Positions 50,296 through 59,448 are shown, numbered from the stretch's first letter. The stretch: DNA of 64,000 nucleotides from Anaerozeibacter quisquiliarum (GCA_051162045.1 JBISDI010000011.1); one strand, 5' to 3'. A program made the numbers and translations. The notes: generated from the sequence alone by a model not told the origin.

Positions 50296-51258
50296 TTGGC
50301 CACCGCTAAACTCGAAATCCGCGACATGACCATGCTGTACAAGAACGGCGACGGGGTCAGGGGCATCAACCTGTCCGTCGAAAAGGGGGAGCTGGTGACG
50401 CTGCTCGGGCCCAGCGGCTGCGGCAAGACCACGATCCTCAGGACGATCGGCGGCTTCATCCAAAATCAGGAGGGGCAGGTGCTGATCGACGGCGTGGACG
50501 TGGCGGGCCTGCCGCCCGAAAAGCGCCCGACGGCGATGGTGTTTCAAAGCTACAACCTGTGGCCGCACATGACGGTCTATGAGAACATGGCCTTCGGGCT
50601 CAAGCTGCGCAAGGTGCCCAGGGCCGAGCAGAAAAAGCGCATCACCGAAATGCTCGAGCTCATCAAGATGCTGGGCTTTGAAAAGAAGTATCCGACCCAG
50701 ATGTCCGGCGGCCAGCAACAGCGCATCGCGATCGGGCGGTCGCTGCTGCTCAAGCCCGACGTGCTGCTGCTCGACGAGCCTTTTTCCGCGCTGGACGCCA
50801 AGATTCGCTCCCAGATGCGCGAGGAACTGCGCAAGATCCAGACCGACCTGAACATCACCGTCGTGTTCGTGACCCACGATCAGGAAGAGGCGATGGCCCT
50901 GAGCGACCGCATCGTGGTCATGAACAAGGGCGTGTTCGAGCAGATCGGCGCGCCCCAGGACATCTACAACCGCCCGGCCAGCCGCTATGTGGCCGACTTC
51001 ATCGGCGAGATGAACTTCATCGAGACGGCAAGCGGCACCCTGGCCGTCCGCCCCGAGAACATCACGGCGAGCGCGGGCGCCGGCGGCGACCTCGACGGCT
51101 ATGTCCGCAACATCATGATGCTGGGCCACTACCTCGAGATGACGGTCGATACCGACGGGGGCATCGTGAAGCTGTTCGTGTCGGCGGAGGAGGCCGCCCG
51201 GTTCAAGAAGGGCGACCAGGTCGCGCTGACGTTCGGCGAGAAACGCGAGTTTGCATGA
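50296..51258 (+). CDS. ABC importer ATP-binding protein (PotA/UgpC/FbpC-like)
   Basis: 320 residues, TTG start with AAGGAGGG. Walker A GPSGCGKTT, Q-loop FQSYNLWPHMTVYEN, signature MSGGQQQRIAIGRSL, Walker B LLLDEPFSALDAKIR, H-loop VTHDQEEAMALSDR, then a short TOBE domain. Family members import polyamines, glycerol-3-phosphate, iron or sugars. The binding protein next door is of the same broad class. Confidence 0.92.
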   Translation: MATAKLEIRDMTMLYKNGDGVRGINLSVEKGELVTLLGPSGCGKTTILRTIGGFIQNQEGQVLIDGVDVAGLPPEKRPTAMVFQSYNLWPHMTVYENMAFGLKLRKVPRAEQKKRITEMLELIKMLGFEKKYPTQMSGGQQQRIAIGRSLLLKPDVLLLDEPFSALDAKIRSQMREELRKIQTDLNITVVFVTHDQEEAMALSDRIVVMNKGVFEQIGAPQDIYNRPASRYVADFIGEMNFIETASGTLAVRPENITASAGAGGDLDGYVRNIMMLGHYLEMTVDTDGGIVKLFVSAEEAARFKKGDQVALTFGEKREFA

Positions 51259-51322
51259 GTTTAAGCTGAAAAGCTTAACGATAGGGGCAACCCACAATAT
51301 CTTTCATAGGAGGGATTCCGGA

Positions 51323-52459
51323 ATGAAGTCGAAACGCGCGCTTTCCCTGTTGCTGATCCTGACGATGGTGCTCTCGCTTGCGGGTGTCGCATCGGCGGAG
51401 AAGGCCAAGGTCAACCTGTGGACGACCGGCTCTCAGAACGTTTCGGACATGTTCACCGCCTGCATCGCGGCCTACAACCAGTTGCCCGACGCCAAGGCCG
51501 AGGTCACGCTGCAGTTCATCCTGAGCGGCGCGGGCGATACCGCGCTGTATGACAGGCTCGGGGCCGCGTACAAGACCGGCCAGCAGGACTCGGGCTTTGA
51601 CATCGTCGCCGAGAACAGCACGTCCCTCGCCCAGTACGTGGCCGCCGCCGGCAGCCCGGACCTGTTCGCCAACCTGGATTTTGACAAGATCCCGAACTAC
51701 GCCAATGTAAAGATCAAGTCGGCGTTTGACAATGCCAAGGTCGTGCCCTACCGCGGCACCACGGTCGTGTTCGCCTACGACAGCGCGCGCGTTAAGGAGC
51801 CGCCCAAGACCTGGGCGGAGCTTACGCAGTGGATCAAGGACAACCCCGGCCGTTTTGCCTACAATCCGCCGGCGACCGGCGGCGCGGGTGCCAGCTTCGT
51901 GCGGACTGTGCTGTACAAGGACCAGCCCGTGGAAACCTGGGTCTCCTCCGACCCGGCCAACAAGGCCTTCTGGGAAGCGGGGTTCGACTACCTCAAGGAA
52001 ATCCATCCCTCGCTGTATCAGTCGGGCGGCGGCACGCTGTATCCCAACAAGAACCAGGGCACGCTGGATCTTTTGATTAACAAGGAAGTAGACATCATCC
52101 CCGCCTGGGCCGACCAGGTGCTCTCCAACCTCGCCAGCGGCACGCTGCCCGAGACCGTGAAGATGATGCAGCTCGATCAGTCGCTCAGCGGCACCGACGT
52201 GGTGCTGGCCGTGCCCTCCATCGGCTCGAACGCCGAGGCCTGCTACGATTTCATCAACTTCATGATCAGCCCCGAGGCGCAGAAGATCTGCCTGGAGACC
52301 ATGTACGCCATCCCGGTCATCGACCCGAGCGCGCTCGACAGCGACAAGAAGGACCTGGTCGCGGCGCTGGATGTGTCGAAGTTTGCGATCATGTCCATTG
52401 GCGGCTTGGACAAGGAGCTCAACGACAAGTGGGACAACGATATCGGGACGCTCGGATAG
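51323..52459 (+). CDS. ABC extracellular solute-binding protein, family 1-like
   Basis: 378 residues. Signal peptide 1-25 ending ASA-EKA, no lipobox Cys. KVNLWTTGSQNVSDMFTACI, YRGTTVVFAYDSARVKEPPKTWAEL and VPSIGSNAEACYDFINFMIS fit the iron/spermidine/phosphonate-like binding proteins. AGGAGGG precedes the ATG. With a GDPD-like enzyme in the operon, a glycerophosphodiester or phosphosugar ligand is plausible but not shown. Confidence 0.88.
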   Translation: MKSKRALSLLLILTMVLSLAGVASAEKAKVNLWTTGSQNVSDMFTACIAAYNQLPDAKAEVTLQFILSGAGDTALYDRLGAAYKTGQQDSGFDIVAENSTSLAQYVAAAGSPDLFANLDFDKIPNYANVKIKSAFDNAKVVPYRGTTVVFAYDSARVKEPPKTWAELTQWIKDNPGRFAYNPPATGGAGASFVRTVLYKDQPVETWVSSDPANKAFWEAGFDYLKEIHPSLYQSGGGTLYPNKNQGTLDLLINKEVDIIPAWADQVLSNLASGTLPETVKMMQLDQSLSGTDVVLAVPSIGSNAEACYDFINFMISPEAQKICLETMYAIPVIDPSALDSDKKDLVAALDVSKFAIMSIGGLDKELNDKWDNDIGTLG

Positions 52460-52503
52460 TAGCAATCTGACTTATGCTCCGGCGTGAAGGGAAGGGATGC
52501 CTT

Positions 52504-53358
52504 ATGAAACCTCGGACTTGGAAGACCAACCTGTTCATCGCGCTGATGCTGCTCCCCGCGTTGACGGCGGCGCTGGGCATCATCGCGTACCCCATGCTGA
52601 ACACGGTCTGGCGCAGCTTCCAGAAGGCGGAAGGCGGCTTCACGCTGGAGCACTATCAATTCCTGTTCACCGACCGCGTGGCGCTTGCCAACATCTGGTA
52701 CACGTTCTGGATCACGGTGGTCACGGTGCTGCTGGCGATTGCGATCTCCTACCTGCTGGCGATGTACCTGCGCTTTTCGAACTCCCGGATCCGCAAGGTC
52801 ATCTCCGCGCTGTATCTGCTGCCGCGCTTCGTGCCGGAGCTGGTCGCCATCTACGCGATGATGACGGTGGTGCGCGACTCCGGCTTCCTGAACCGCGTCT
52901 CGCAGCTGTTCGGCTTAAGCTTCAAGCCGGGCCTCCTGTACAACGCCAAGGGCATCGTCATGATGAACCTGTGGTTCAACATCGCGTTCGCCACGATGAT
53001 TATCGTCGCCGCGCTGTCCTCGATACCCGACAGCATCATCGAAAGCGCGCGCGATGTGGGCGCGGGCAAGGTGAAGGTGTTCTTCAAGATGATCCTGCCG
53101 CTGTCGGTCAAGGACGTGATGATCGCCATGACCTTCATCTTCATGAGCAACATCTCGTCGTTCACCACGCCCTACCTGATCGGCCCGAACCACCCGATGA
53201 TGCTGGGCGTGTACCTGCGCCGCCAGTTCCAGAGCAACATGAACTACGAGCTGTCCGCCGCGCTGTCGGTGGTGATCTTCCTGTTCTCGTCGATCTCCGC
53301 GATCGTTTACCTGTATACGAATTTGAAGCAAAAAGAGTGGGAGAAGACGGGGCTGTAG
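52504..53358 (+). CDS. ABC importer permease (PotB/UgpA-like)
   Basis: 284 residues. N-terminal LFIALMLLPALTAALGIIAYP, FTLEHYQFLFTD typical of the PotB/UgpA class, and EAA-loop SIIESARDVGAGKVKVFFKM. It pairs with the 49419 permease although ATPase and binding-protein genes lie between. Last gene; two hairpins follow. Confidence 0.9.
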   Translation: MKPRTWKTNLFIALMLLPALTAALGIIAYPMLNTVWRSFQKAEGGFTLEHYQFLFTDRVALANIWYTFWITVVTVLLAIAISYLLAMYLRFSNSRIRKVISALYLLPRFVPELVAIYAMMTVVRDSGFLNRVSQLFGLSFKPGLLYNAKGIVMMNLWFNIAFATMIIVAALSSIPDSIIESARDVGAGKVKVFFKMILPLSVKDVMIAMTFIFMSNISSFTTPYLIGPNHPMMLGVYLRRQFQSNMNYELSAALSVVIFLFSSISAIVYLYTNLKQKEWEKTGL

Positions 53359-53376
53359 GAAGAGGTTTTGCAAGGG

Positions 53377-53443
53377 AAGGGGCTGCGGCGTCCGGCGCTG
53401 CAGCCCCTTGATGATCGCAGGGGCGACCTTTGGCCGCCCCTGC
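53377..53443. terminator. Two hairpins between convergent operons
   Basis: Hairpin 1: AAGGGGCTGC (53377-53386) with GCAGCCCCTT (53400-53409). Hairpin 2: GCAGGGGCG (53417-53425) with CGCCCCTGC (53435-53443). They lie between the end of the ABC operon and the end of valS and could serve as terminators for both strands, though T-runs are lacking. Confidence 0.65.
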
Positions 53444-53463
53444 GCCCGCATCCGACATGCCCT

Positions 53464-56106
53464 TTATCGCATGCCTTCCAGCTCGTCCATCCTCGCCTTC
53501 AGCGATTCCAGTACGTGACGGTTGGCTTCCAATTTTTCGCGCTCGGTTTCGACCAGCGCCGGGGGGGCCTTCTTTAAGAAACCCTCATTCGCCAGCATGC
53601 CGGTGGCGCGGGCGATTTCCTTTTCCATGGCCGCGAGGTCCTTCGCCAGCCGCGCGAGCTCCTTGTCCAGGTCGACCAGCTCGCCCAGCGGCACGAACAG
53701 CTCGCAGGCGGCGGTGGCCGCGGAGGCGGCCTTGTCGGGGCTTGCGTCGTTCGCTGCGATCAGGCGCAGCTCACTGGCACCGGCCAGGCGCTTGAACCAG
53801 ATTTCCGCGCCCGAGAGCGCCTCCGCCCAACCCTCGCGCGCTCGCAGGATCAGCGTCGCGCGCTTGCCGGGCGAGACGTTCATCTCGGCGCGCAGGTTGC
53901 GCACCGCGCGCACGACCTCCATGATGCCTTCCATCTTTACGGCGTCGTCCTCAAAGTCGAGCGCCGCGCACGCCTCGGGCCAGGGGGCGATCATGATCGA
54001 CTCGGGCGCGCCCTCGCCATGCGGCAGGTGCCTGTACACCTCGTCGGTCAAAAACGGCATGAACGGGTGCAGCAGCTTCAAGACGCCCATCAGCACGTGA
54101 TAGAGCACCGCCTGCGCCACGGCGCGCGCCTCCAGATCCTCGCCGTTTAGGCGCTGCTTGATCAGCTCGATGTACCAGTCGCACAGCGAGCTCCACGCGA
54201 AGTCGTAGATCTTGCCGGCGGCGAGGCCCAGCTCGTAGCCGTCGAGGTTTGCGCTCACCTCGCGCACCGCCTGCTGGTAGCGGGTCAGAATCCAGCGGTC
54301 GCTCAGGTCGAAGCGCGCGGGATCGATCGATTCGACCTCAGCGGGCGTGCCGGTGAGGTTCATCAGCGCGAAGCGCGAGGCGTTCCAGACCTTGTTGGCG
54401 AAGTTGCGGAAGCCCTCGACCTTCTCGTCCGAGAAGCGCACGTCGCTGCCGGGCGAGACGCCCATCGCGAGCGAGAAGCGCAGCGCGTCGCAGCCGTACT
54501 TCTCGATCACCTCGAGCGGATCGATGCCGTTGCCCAGGGACTTCGACATCTTGCGGCCCTGCGCGTCGCGCACCAGCCCGTGCAGCAGCACCGTGTCAAA
54601 AGGCAGCCGGCCCATCTGCTCAAGCCCGGAGAAGATCATGCGCGCGTCCCAGAAAAACAGGATGTCGTAGCCCGAGCACATGACCGAGGTGGGGAAGAAG
54701 TACTTGAGGTCTTCGGTGTCGTCGGGCCAGCCCAGCGTCGAGAACGGCCACAGCGCCGACGAGAACCAGGTGTCGAGCACGTCCTCGTCCTGGCGCATCT
54801 GAGAAGCGCACTTGGGGCAGCAATCGGGCGCGGTGCGCGCGACGACCATCTCGCCGCAATCGCAGTAGTAGGCCGGGATGCGGTGGCCCCACCACAGCTG
54901 GCGCGATATGCACCAATCGCGGATGTTGTCCATCCAGCTGAGATAGGTCTTGGTGAAGCGCTCGGGGATGAATTTCAGCTCGCCCGTGCGCGCGGCGTCG
55001 GCGGCGGGCTTCGCGAGCGGGGCCATCTTCACGAACCACTGGTCGCTGGTAAGCGGCTCCACGGTGTCGTGGCAGCGGTAGCACGCGCCCACGTTGTGCT
55101 TGAGCGGCTCCACCTTGACCAGGTACCCGCCGGCCTCGAGCAGCTCGAGCAGCTTTTTGCGGCATTCGAGGCGCGTCATGCCGGCGAACGCGCCCGCATG
55201 CTCGTTCATCGTGCCGTCGTCGTTGATCACGCGCAGCACGGGCAGGTGGTGCCGACGGCCCACCTCGAAGTCGTTCGGGTCGTGCGCCGGGGTCATCTTG
55301 ACCGCGCCGGTGCCGAACTCGAGGTCCACGTAGTCGTCAAGCACCACCGGGATCTCGCGCCCGACGATCGGCAGCGTCACGGTCGCGCCCGCAAGGTGCC
55401 GGTAGCGCTCGTCGTTCGGGTTTACGGCCACGCCGGTGTCGCCCAGCATGGTCTCGGGCCGGGTGGTGGCCACCACCACGTCGCCCTTTGCGCCCGGATA
55501 GCGGATGTACCACAGGCTGGAATCCTGCTCCTCATACTCCACCTCGGCGTCCGACAGCGCGGTCTTGCAGGTGGTGCACCAGTTGATGATGCGGTTGCCG
55601 CGGTAGATCAGGCCCTTTTCGTACAGCCGCACGAACACCTCGACGACCGCCTTGTTGAGCCCCTCGTCCATGGTGAAGCGCTCGCGCGTCCAGTCGCAGG
55701 ACGCGCCGAGCTGCCTGAGCTGCTTGACGATGCGCCCGCCGTACTGGTCGCGCCATTGCCAGGCGCGCTCGAGAAATTTCTCGCGCCCGAGCATCTGCTT
55801 GGTCACACCCTCGGCCTTGAGCGCGTCGATGATCTTGACCTCGGTGGCGATCGAGGCGTGGTCGGTGCCCGGCAGCCACAGCGTCGGCTCGCCCTTCATG
55901 CGGTGGTAGCGCGCCAGCACGTCCTGCGGCAGTTCGTCCATCGCGTGGCCCATGTGCAGCTGGCCGGTGATGTTGGGCGGCGGCATCATGATGACGAACG
56001 GCTTTTTACCCGGCACGCGCTCGGGCGTGAAATACCCCTTCGATTCCCAGTCGGCGTACAGCCGCGCCTCCACCGCCTGGGGTGAAAACACCTTGTCCAT
56101 GTCCAT
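53464..56106 (-). CDS. valS: Valyl-tRNA synthetase
   Basis: Class I synthetase charging tRNA-Val, 880 residues. HIGH-type motif PPPNITGQLHMGH near 43-55, KMSKSLGNG near 520, the editing CP1 domain with GDTGVAVNPNDERY and TMLGD, and a C-terminal coiled coil (LVDLDKELARLAKDLAAMEK). The ATG at 56106 has GAGGGAG 8 bases upstream; a GTG at 56115 overlaps that site. Expression is controlled by the T-box leader. Confidence 0.97.
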   Translation of the reverse strand: MDMDKVFSPQAVEARLYADWESKGYFTPERVPGKKPFVIMMPPPNITGQLHMGHAMDELPQDVLARYHRMKGEPTLWLPGTDHASIATEVKIIDALKAEGVTKQMLGREKFLERAWQWRDQYGGRIVKQLRQLGASCDWTRERFTMDEGLNKAVVEVFVRLYEKGLIYRGNRIINWCTTCKTALSDAEVEYEEQDSSLWYIRYPGAKGDVVVATTRPETMLGDTGVAVNPNDERYRHLAGATVTLPIVGREIPVVLDDYVDLEFGTGAVKMTPAHDPNDFEVGRRHHLPVLRVINDDGTMNEHAGAFAGMTRLECRKKLLELLEAGGYLVKVEPLKHNVGACYRCHDTVEPLTSDQWFVKMAPLAKPAADAARTGELKFIPERFTKTYLSWMDNIRDWCISRQLWWGHRIPAYYCDCGEMVVARTAPDCCPKCASQMRQDEDVLDTWFSSALWPFSTLGWPDDTEDLKYFFPTSVMCSGYDILFFWDARMIFSGLEQMGRLPFDTVLLHGLVRDAQGRKMSKSLGNGIDPLEVIEKYGCDALRFSLAMGVSPGSDVRFSDEKVEGFRNFANKVWNASRFALMNLTGTPAEVESIDPARFDLSDRWILTRYQQAVREVSANLDGYELGLAAGKIYDFAWSSLCDWYIELIKQRLNGEDLEARAVAQAVLYHVLMGVLKLLHPFMPFLTDEVYRHLPHGEGAPESIMIAPWPEACAALDFEDDAVKMEGIMEVVRAVRNLRAEMNVSPGKRATLILRAREGWAEALSGAEIWFKRLAGASELRLIAANDASPDKAASAATAACELFVPLGELVDLDKELARLAKDLAAMEKEIARATGMLANEGFLKKAPPALVETEREKLEANRHVLESLKARMDELEGMR

Positions 56107-56126
56107 CGCGCTCACTCCCTCAAATC

Positions 56127-56366
56127 AAAAGAGCGACCCATCCTCAAAGGACGAATCGCTCCGTGGTACCACCTTATTTCGCGGGTCATGCCCGCCTCGC
56201 GCGCTGTAAAGGGCGCACCCTCGCCGGGCTAATGACGTGCGCGTTCGCCCGACGGCCTCCAAAGCGACCTTCGACGCCTGCCCGCCGCGCGGCCTTTCAG
56301 CCGATGAACCGCGCTCTCTGAAGGGGACAGGGACGCCTACTCCTCTTTGTCGTTGGCCTATTTCGA
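56127..56366 (-). promoter_or_regulatory. T-box leader of valS
   Basis: Reads uncharged tRNA-Val. On the minus strand the T-box AAGGTGGTACCACGG is at 56175-56161, followed by a terminator stem (56161-56131: GAGCGA...TCGCTC) and TTTT. Stem I has the AGTA bulge near 56342, CAGAGAGC, and the specifier sequence GAAGGTCGC, whose codon GTC (56268-56266) encodes Val. Uncharged tRNA-Val stabilises the antiterminator and turns valS on. Confidence 0.93.
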
Positions 56367-56372
56367 TACGCC

Positions 56373-56401
56373 ATTATACCCGATCGCGCGGGCCGCGTCA
56401 A
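56373..56401 (-). promoter_or_regulatory. Promoter of the valS T-box transcript
   Basis: Minus strand TTGACG (56401-56396), 17 bases, TATAAT (56378-56373). Confidence 0.75.
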
Positions 56402-56416
56402 CAAAGGGCCGATGAT

Positions 56417-56668
56417 TTAACGAGGGCCAAAGAACCCGGTGTCGCCCTCCCGCAGGCGCACGACGGCCTCCGCGATGCGGTTTTGCGCGTCCTCGCCGGT
56501 CGCGCCCGATTGCACGTAGCGCACCACCGCCTCCTTGCCGGCGACGTCCAGCTTGCCGAAGTTGTCGATCGCCGCCGGCTCCTGTGCCAGCAGCATCCCG
56601 AGGCCCAGCGGCAGGTCGGGGCCTTCGGGGTTGGGACCGGTACCGATGAACGGTTGATTGTGCTCCAT
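56417..56668 (-). CDS. Small conserved-looking protein, 83 residues
   Basis: GGAGTGAGG is near the ATG at 56668. The N-terminus is Pro/Gly-rich (PFIGTGPNPEGPDLPLGLG), then helical: MLLAQEPAAIDNFGKL and KEAVVRYVQSGATGEDAQNR. The LPxGLGMxLAQxPxAxxxFxxL arrangement is similar to short clostridial proteins of the YdeI-like type whose role is unknown. Ends just before the valS promoter. Confidence 0.65.
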   Translation of the reverse strand: MEHNQPFIGTGPNPEGPDLPLGLGMLLAQEPAAIDNFGKLDVAGKEAVVRYVQSGATGEDAQNRIAEAVVRLREGDTGFFGPR

Positions 56669-56843
56669 GAATGCCTCACTCCGTCACGATGATGATGCGC
56701 TCAGTATACCCAAGTTAGGCGATATCGATGCCCGCGCGCTGATTGAAACGCAATGGGAGAGGGTATCATATAGGCAGTTAGCCAGTGCTAATCGACGATG
56801 GGCGGGTACGGACGACCGGCCCACGATAAGAAGGAGAAGCATT

Positions 56844-57458
56844 ATGTATAAGCAGATCACGTTGCCCTATGGATTTGAGGCGTTGGAGCCGCACATCGAC
56901 ACGCTGACGATGCAGACCCATTACTTGAAGCACCACGCGGCCTACACCAAGAACCTGAACGACGCCGCCGAGCAGGCGGGCATCTCCGGCCGTCCCATCG
57001 AGGAGGTGCTCTCGCGCCTTGCGGATATCCCGCAGGCGGTGCGCACGGTCGTGCGCAACAACGGCGGCGGTTTCTACAACCACAACTTGTACTTCGACCA
57101 CCTGGCTCCGGCCTCGGACTTGCGGCCGACCGGAGCGCTGCTCGAGCGGATCGAGGCCACCTTCGGCGGCTTTGCCGACTTCAAGGAGCAGATCGGCAAG
57201 GCGGCGCTCGGGCAGTTCGGCTCGGGCTGGGCGTGGCTGGCGGCGGACGGCGCGGGCGCGCTCAAGATCATGGCCACCCCCAACCAGGATAACCCGCTGA
57301 CCGAGACCGGCGGCGCGTGGCGGCCGATCTTCGGCATCGACGTGTGGGAGCACGCCTACTACCTCAAGTACAAGAACCTGCGCGGCGACTACATCAAGGC
57401 GCTGTTCGAGGTGGTGGACTGGGCAAAGGTCGCGCGGAATTATCAAGGTAAGCGCTGA
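56844..57458 (+). CDS. Superoxide dismutase (Fe/Mn)
   Basis: Removes superoxide; cytoplasmic, metal-dependent. 204 residues, normal length. Metal ligands His26 (THYLKHHAAY), His in YNHNLYFDHL, and Asp/His in FGIDVWEHAYY. The GQFGSGWAWLA segment is the family signature. AAGGAGAAGC precedes the ATG. Presence in an apparently anaerobic genome indicates some oxygen exposure. Metal choice cannot be settled by eye. Confidence 0.95.
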   Translation: MYKQITLPYGFEALEPHIDTLTMQTHYLKHHAAYTKNLNDAAEQAGISGRPIEEVLSRLADIPQAVRTVVRNNGGGFYNHNLYFDHLAPASDLRPTGALLERIEATFGGFADFKEQIGKAALGQFGSGWAWLAADGAGALKIMATPNQDNPLTETGGAWRPIFGIDVWEHAYYLKYKNLRGDYIKALFEVVDWAKVARNYQGKR

Positions 57459-57570
57459 TTCAAGCACACGTGCGGTGGCGCGCTGAATTTTCGTCAGATT
57501 GCGCGAAGGCAGCCGCCTGCGCGCATGGGATTTGATCGGCGCTTACCTCGGCTGATGGTTTTGCACACGG

Positions 57571-57646
57571 GAACCACCCCGCCTGCGGGCGCCCCTCCAA
57601 CGAGGGGAATAGGGAAGGGGCTGTCGCTGAGCGCGACAGCCCCTTC
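57571..57646. terminator. Repeat module plus strong hairpin
   Basis: 57571-57612 is a single module of the 45-kb repeat (ACCACCCCGCCTGCGGG, CCCCTCC...GAGGGG). The following perfect 14-bp stem (57614-57627 with 57633-57646, loop TGAGC) lies between the convergent sod and 75-residue genes and may terminate both. Confidence 0.7.
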
Positions 57647-57659
57647 TGTACAACGGGCT

Positions 57660-57887
57660 TTACAGCACCACCGACGAGGTGTACTCGATCTTGATGGAAT
57701 TGCCCTTGGTGCGCTGGAGCTTGGCCTTGTTGCCGTTGCCGTCCTCGAGCGACAGCTTCTCGAGCTCGTGCGCGTCGAAAAACGCCACCACGTCGCCCTC
57801 GACGAAACCGGCCCAGTTCACGCGCTTCTCGCCTTCGGGGTTGATCGCTTCCTCAAGCGTCTGGGGATTGCGGATGTTGTCAGACAT
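57660..57887 (-). CDS. Unrecognised 75-residue protein
   Basis: AGGAGG sits 5 bases before the ATG at 57887. Acidic and soluble: PQTLEEAINPEGEKRVNWAG, then FVEGDVVAFFDAHELEKLSL and a beta-type C-terminus (GNKAKLQRTKGNSIKIEYTS). It looks like a small beta-barrel of SH3 style, by impression only. It has its own promoter and ends at the hairpin shared with sod. Confidence 0.65.
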   Translation of the reverse strand: MSDNIRNPQTLEEAINPEGEKRVNWAGFVEGDVVAFFDAHELEKLSLEDGNGNKAKLQRTKGNSIKIEYTSSVVL

Positions 57888-57933
57888 ATTGGCCTCCTGC
57901 GATTTGTTTGCGGCGCGCGGCCGCGAGATTCTT

Positions 57934-57962
57934 ATAATAGCGCGTTCGCCTGCGTCAGGCAA
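57934..57962 (-). promoter_or_regulatory. Promoter of the 75-residue gene
   Basis: Minus strand TTGCCT (57962-57957), 17 bases, TATTAT (57939-57934). Confidence 0.55.
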
Positions 57963-58007
57963 CCCGTTTTCTGTAAACTTGGCGCGACCGGGCGCGCACC
58001 TGATCAT

Positions 58008-58760
58008 CTATGGGGCCTTTCCGCCCAGCCCCACAAGCAGCACCACGGCGAACACCGACACGACGCTCAGCAGCGTGCCGATCAGGTAGTATTCCGCGTT
58101 GATCTGCTTCTCCAGGTCTTTGAACCGGGCCACCGACTTTGCCGTCAACACAAACGCGATCGATCCGTATTGGCCGTTGATTAGCAGGAACAGGATGATG
58201 AGCCGCTCCAGGTAGCCGATCATGCGGCCTGAATGCGCCCTTTTCCCGGAATCGTTTGCCTTCTCGGCAATGCCTAAATCCCATATCTCTCCGCTCTCGA
58301 TCAGGCAGCCCACGGGTTTGAGCACCGCCAACAATGCCACCAGCAGCGGCAGCACGCGAACCGGCAAGCCGTCCGGCGATCCGGCCGGGAATTCATGCGG
58401 CTTAAGGCTTCCGCCCAGCCACAGCCACAAAAGCAGCAGCGAGGCGATGTGCATACCCTGATCCAGGAGGAACGAATGGCGCTTGACGAACCCGTGCCGT
58501 GCGATGCGCGGCTTGAGCGCGTCAATCGCCAGGTGCGCAGCCCCGCCAAGCAGCGCGAGCCACAGGACCCGAAACCCTCCGTCTACGCAGCAACGCATCA
58601 CGGTGACCATGCACACGCCGTAGATCAACCCGTGCCCGAGCAACGATGCCCGGTCGAAGCCCTTGCGCCCGGCCATCGCGGCGGACTGCAAATAGAAATC
58701 GCCCAGCACGTGCGCGAGCATCATCAGCAGCAGCACGTCATTTGCGGCAGATCTGCTCAT
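58008..58760 (-). CDS. DUF3307 membrane protein
   Basis: 250 residues, about six membrane helices. LAHVLGDFYLQSAAMAGRKG at the N-terminus and HLAIDALKPRIARHGF with FLLDQGMHI are the DUF3307 signatures (conserved His/Asp pairs in the membrane). It starts inside the SatD gene (23-base overlap), an arrangement often seen for this pair. Function unknown. Confidence 0.8.
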   Translation of the reverse strand: MSRSAANDVLLLMMLAHVLGDFYLQSAAMAGRKGFDRASLLGHGLIYGVCMVTVMRCCVDGGFRVLWLALLGGAAHLAIDALKPRIARHGFVKRHSFLLDQGMHIASLLLLWLWLGGSLKPHEFPAGSPDGLPVRVLPLLVALLAVLKPVGCLIESGEIWDLGIAEKANDSGKRAHSGRMIGYLERLIILFLLINGQYGSIAFVLTAKSVARFKDLEKQINAEYYLIGTLLSVVSVFAVVLLVGLGGKAP

Positions 58761-59409
58761 CCTGCATCCCCTCGTATGTCGTCAAGTATTCCGTCAACCG
58801 GTTCCACGCCTCACGGTATGCGATGTAGTGCGCTGATTTCAGCTGTTTTGATACCGTGGAGCGGGAGACGCCAAGCAGCTGGGCCACCTGCTTCTGCTGC
58901 CCGGACGCCTTGTCCATGGCCCAGGCCATTTGACGCTGCCGCCCCGTCCAACCCTCGGTCAGTGCCGACAGCAAGCCCAGCATGCCGTCCAGCAATGGCT
59001 GCGCCGCGCCGTCCGCCTGAATCGCCACTTGCAGCCAATGCGAGCTCTTGTTCTTTTTCAATTGCTCGATGAGCGCGAAGGCGTCCTGGAATGCCGGGCC
59101 GTCGGCCTCGTTGCGATCGGCGCTCACCACGGTCAGCTCGCCGCACGCCGCGGCGATTCGCACGCGCGCATCGTCCGCCGCGCTGAACGCCTTGATGATC
59201 CGCTGCACGATTTCGGGCGCGCGACGCGGCGCGCGCAGCGCGCCTTCAAACGCGTCGCCGCGCACCATTCCGAAGCGCACAAGCACCTCGCTTGCGTATT
59301 CTCTGTTGATCCGTTCAAACGCCGCGTGCGCCGCGCTCAAGATCGCGTCGCGCGTCGCCGCGTCCTTGGTTCGTGACGCGATCATATCCCCGGCGATGAC
59401 GCAGTACAT
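58738..59409 (-). CDS. SatD-family protein
   Basis: 223 residues from MYCVIAGDMIASR. The N-terminal part resembles nucleotide-cyclase-like folds (VRFGMVRGDAFEGAL), and a C-terminal helix-turn-helix is clear (QVAQLLGVSRSTVSKQL). It may regulate the following DUF3307 gene and itself. An ATG two codons earlier (59415) is possible; 59409 has the better spacing to GGGAG. Consensus promoter upstream. Confidence 0.8.
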   Translation of the reverse strand: MYCVIAGDMIASRTKDAATRDAILSAAHAAFERINREYASEVLVRFGMVRGDAFEGALRAPRRAPEIVQRIIKAFSAADDARVRIAAACGELTVVSADRNEADGPAFQDAFALIEQLKKNKSSHWLQVAIQADGAAQPLLDGMLGLLSALTEGWTGRQRQMAWAMDKASGQQKQVAQLLGVSRSTVSKQLKSAHYIAYREAWNRLTEYLTTYEGMQDEQICRK

Positions 59410-59448
59410 GCCCATCTTCTCCCACCGTCCGCTTGACTTTCCGTGAGC

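Noticed and set aside
54580..56085. 501-codon plus-strand open frame inside valS
   Set aside because: Antisense shadow of a definite valS gene with biased composition and no ribosome site.
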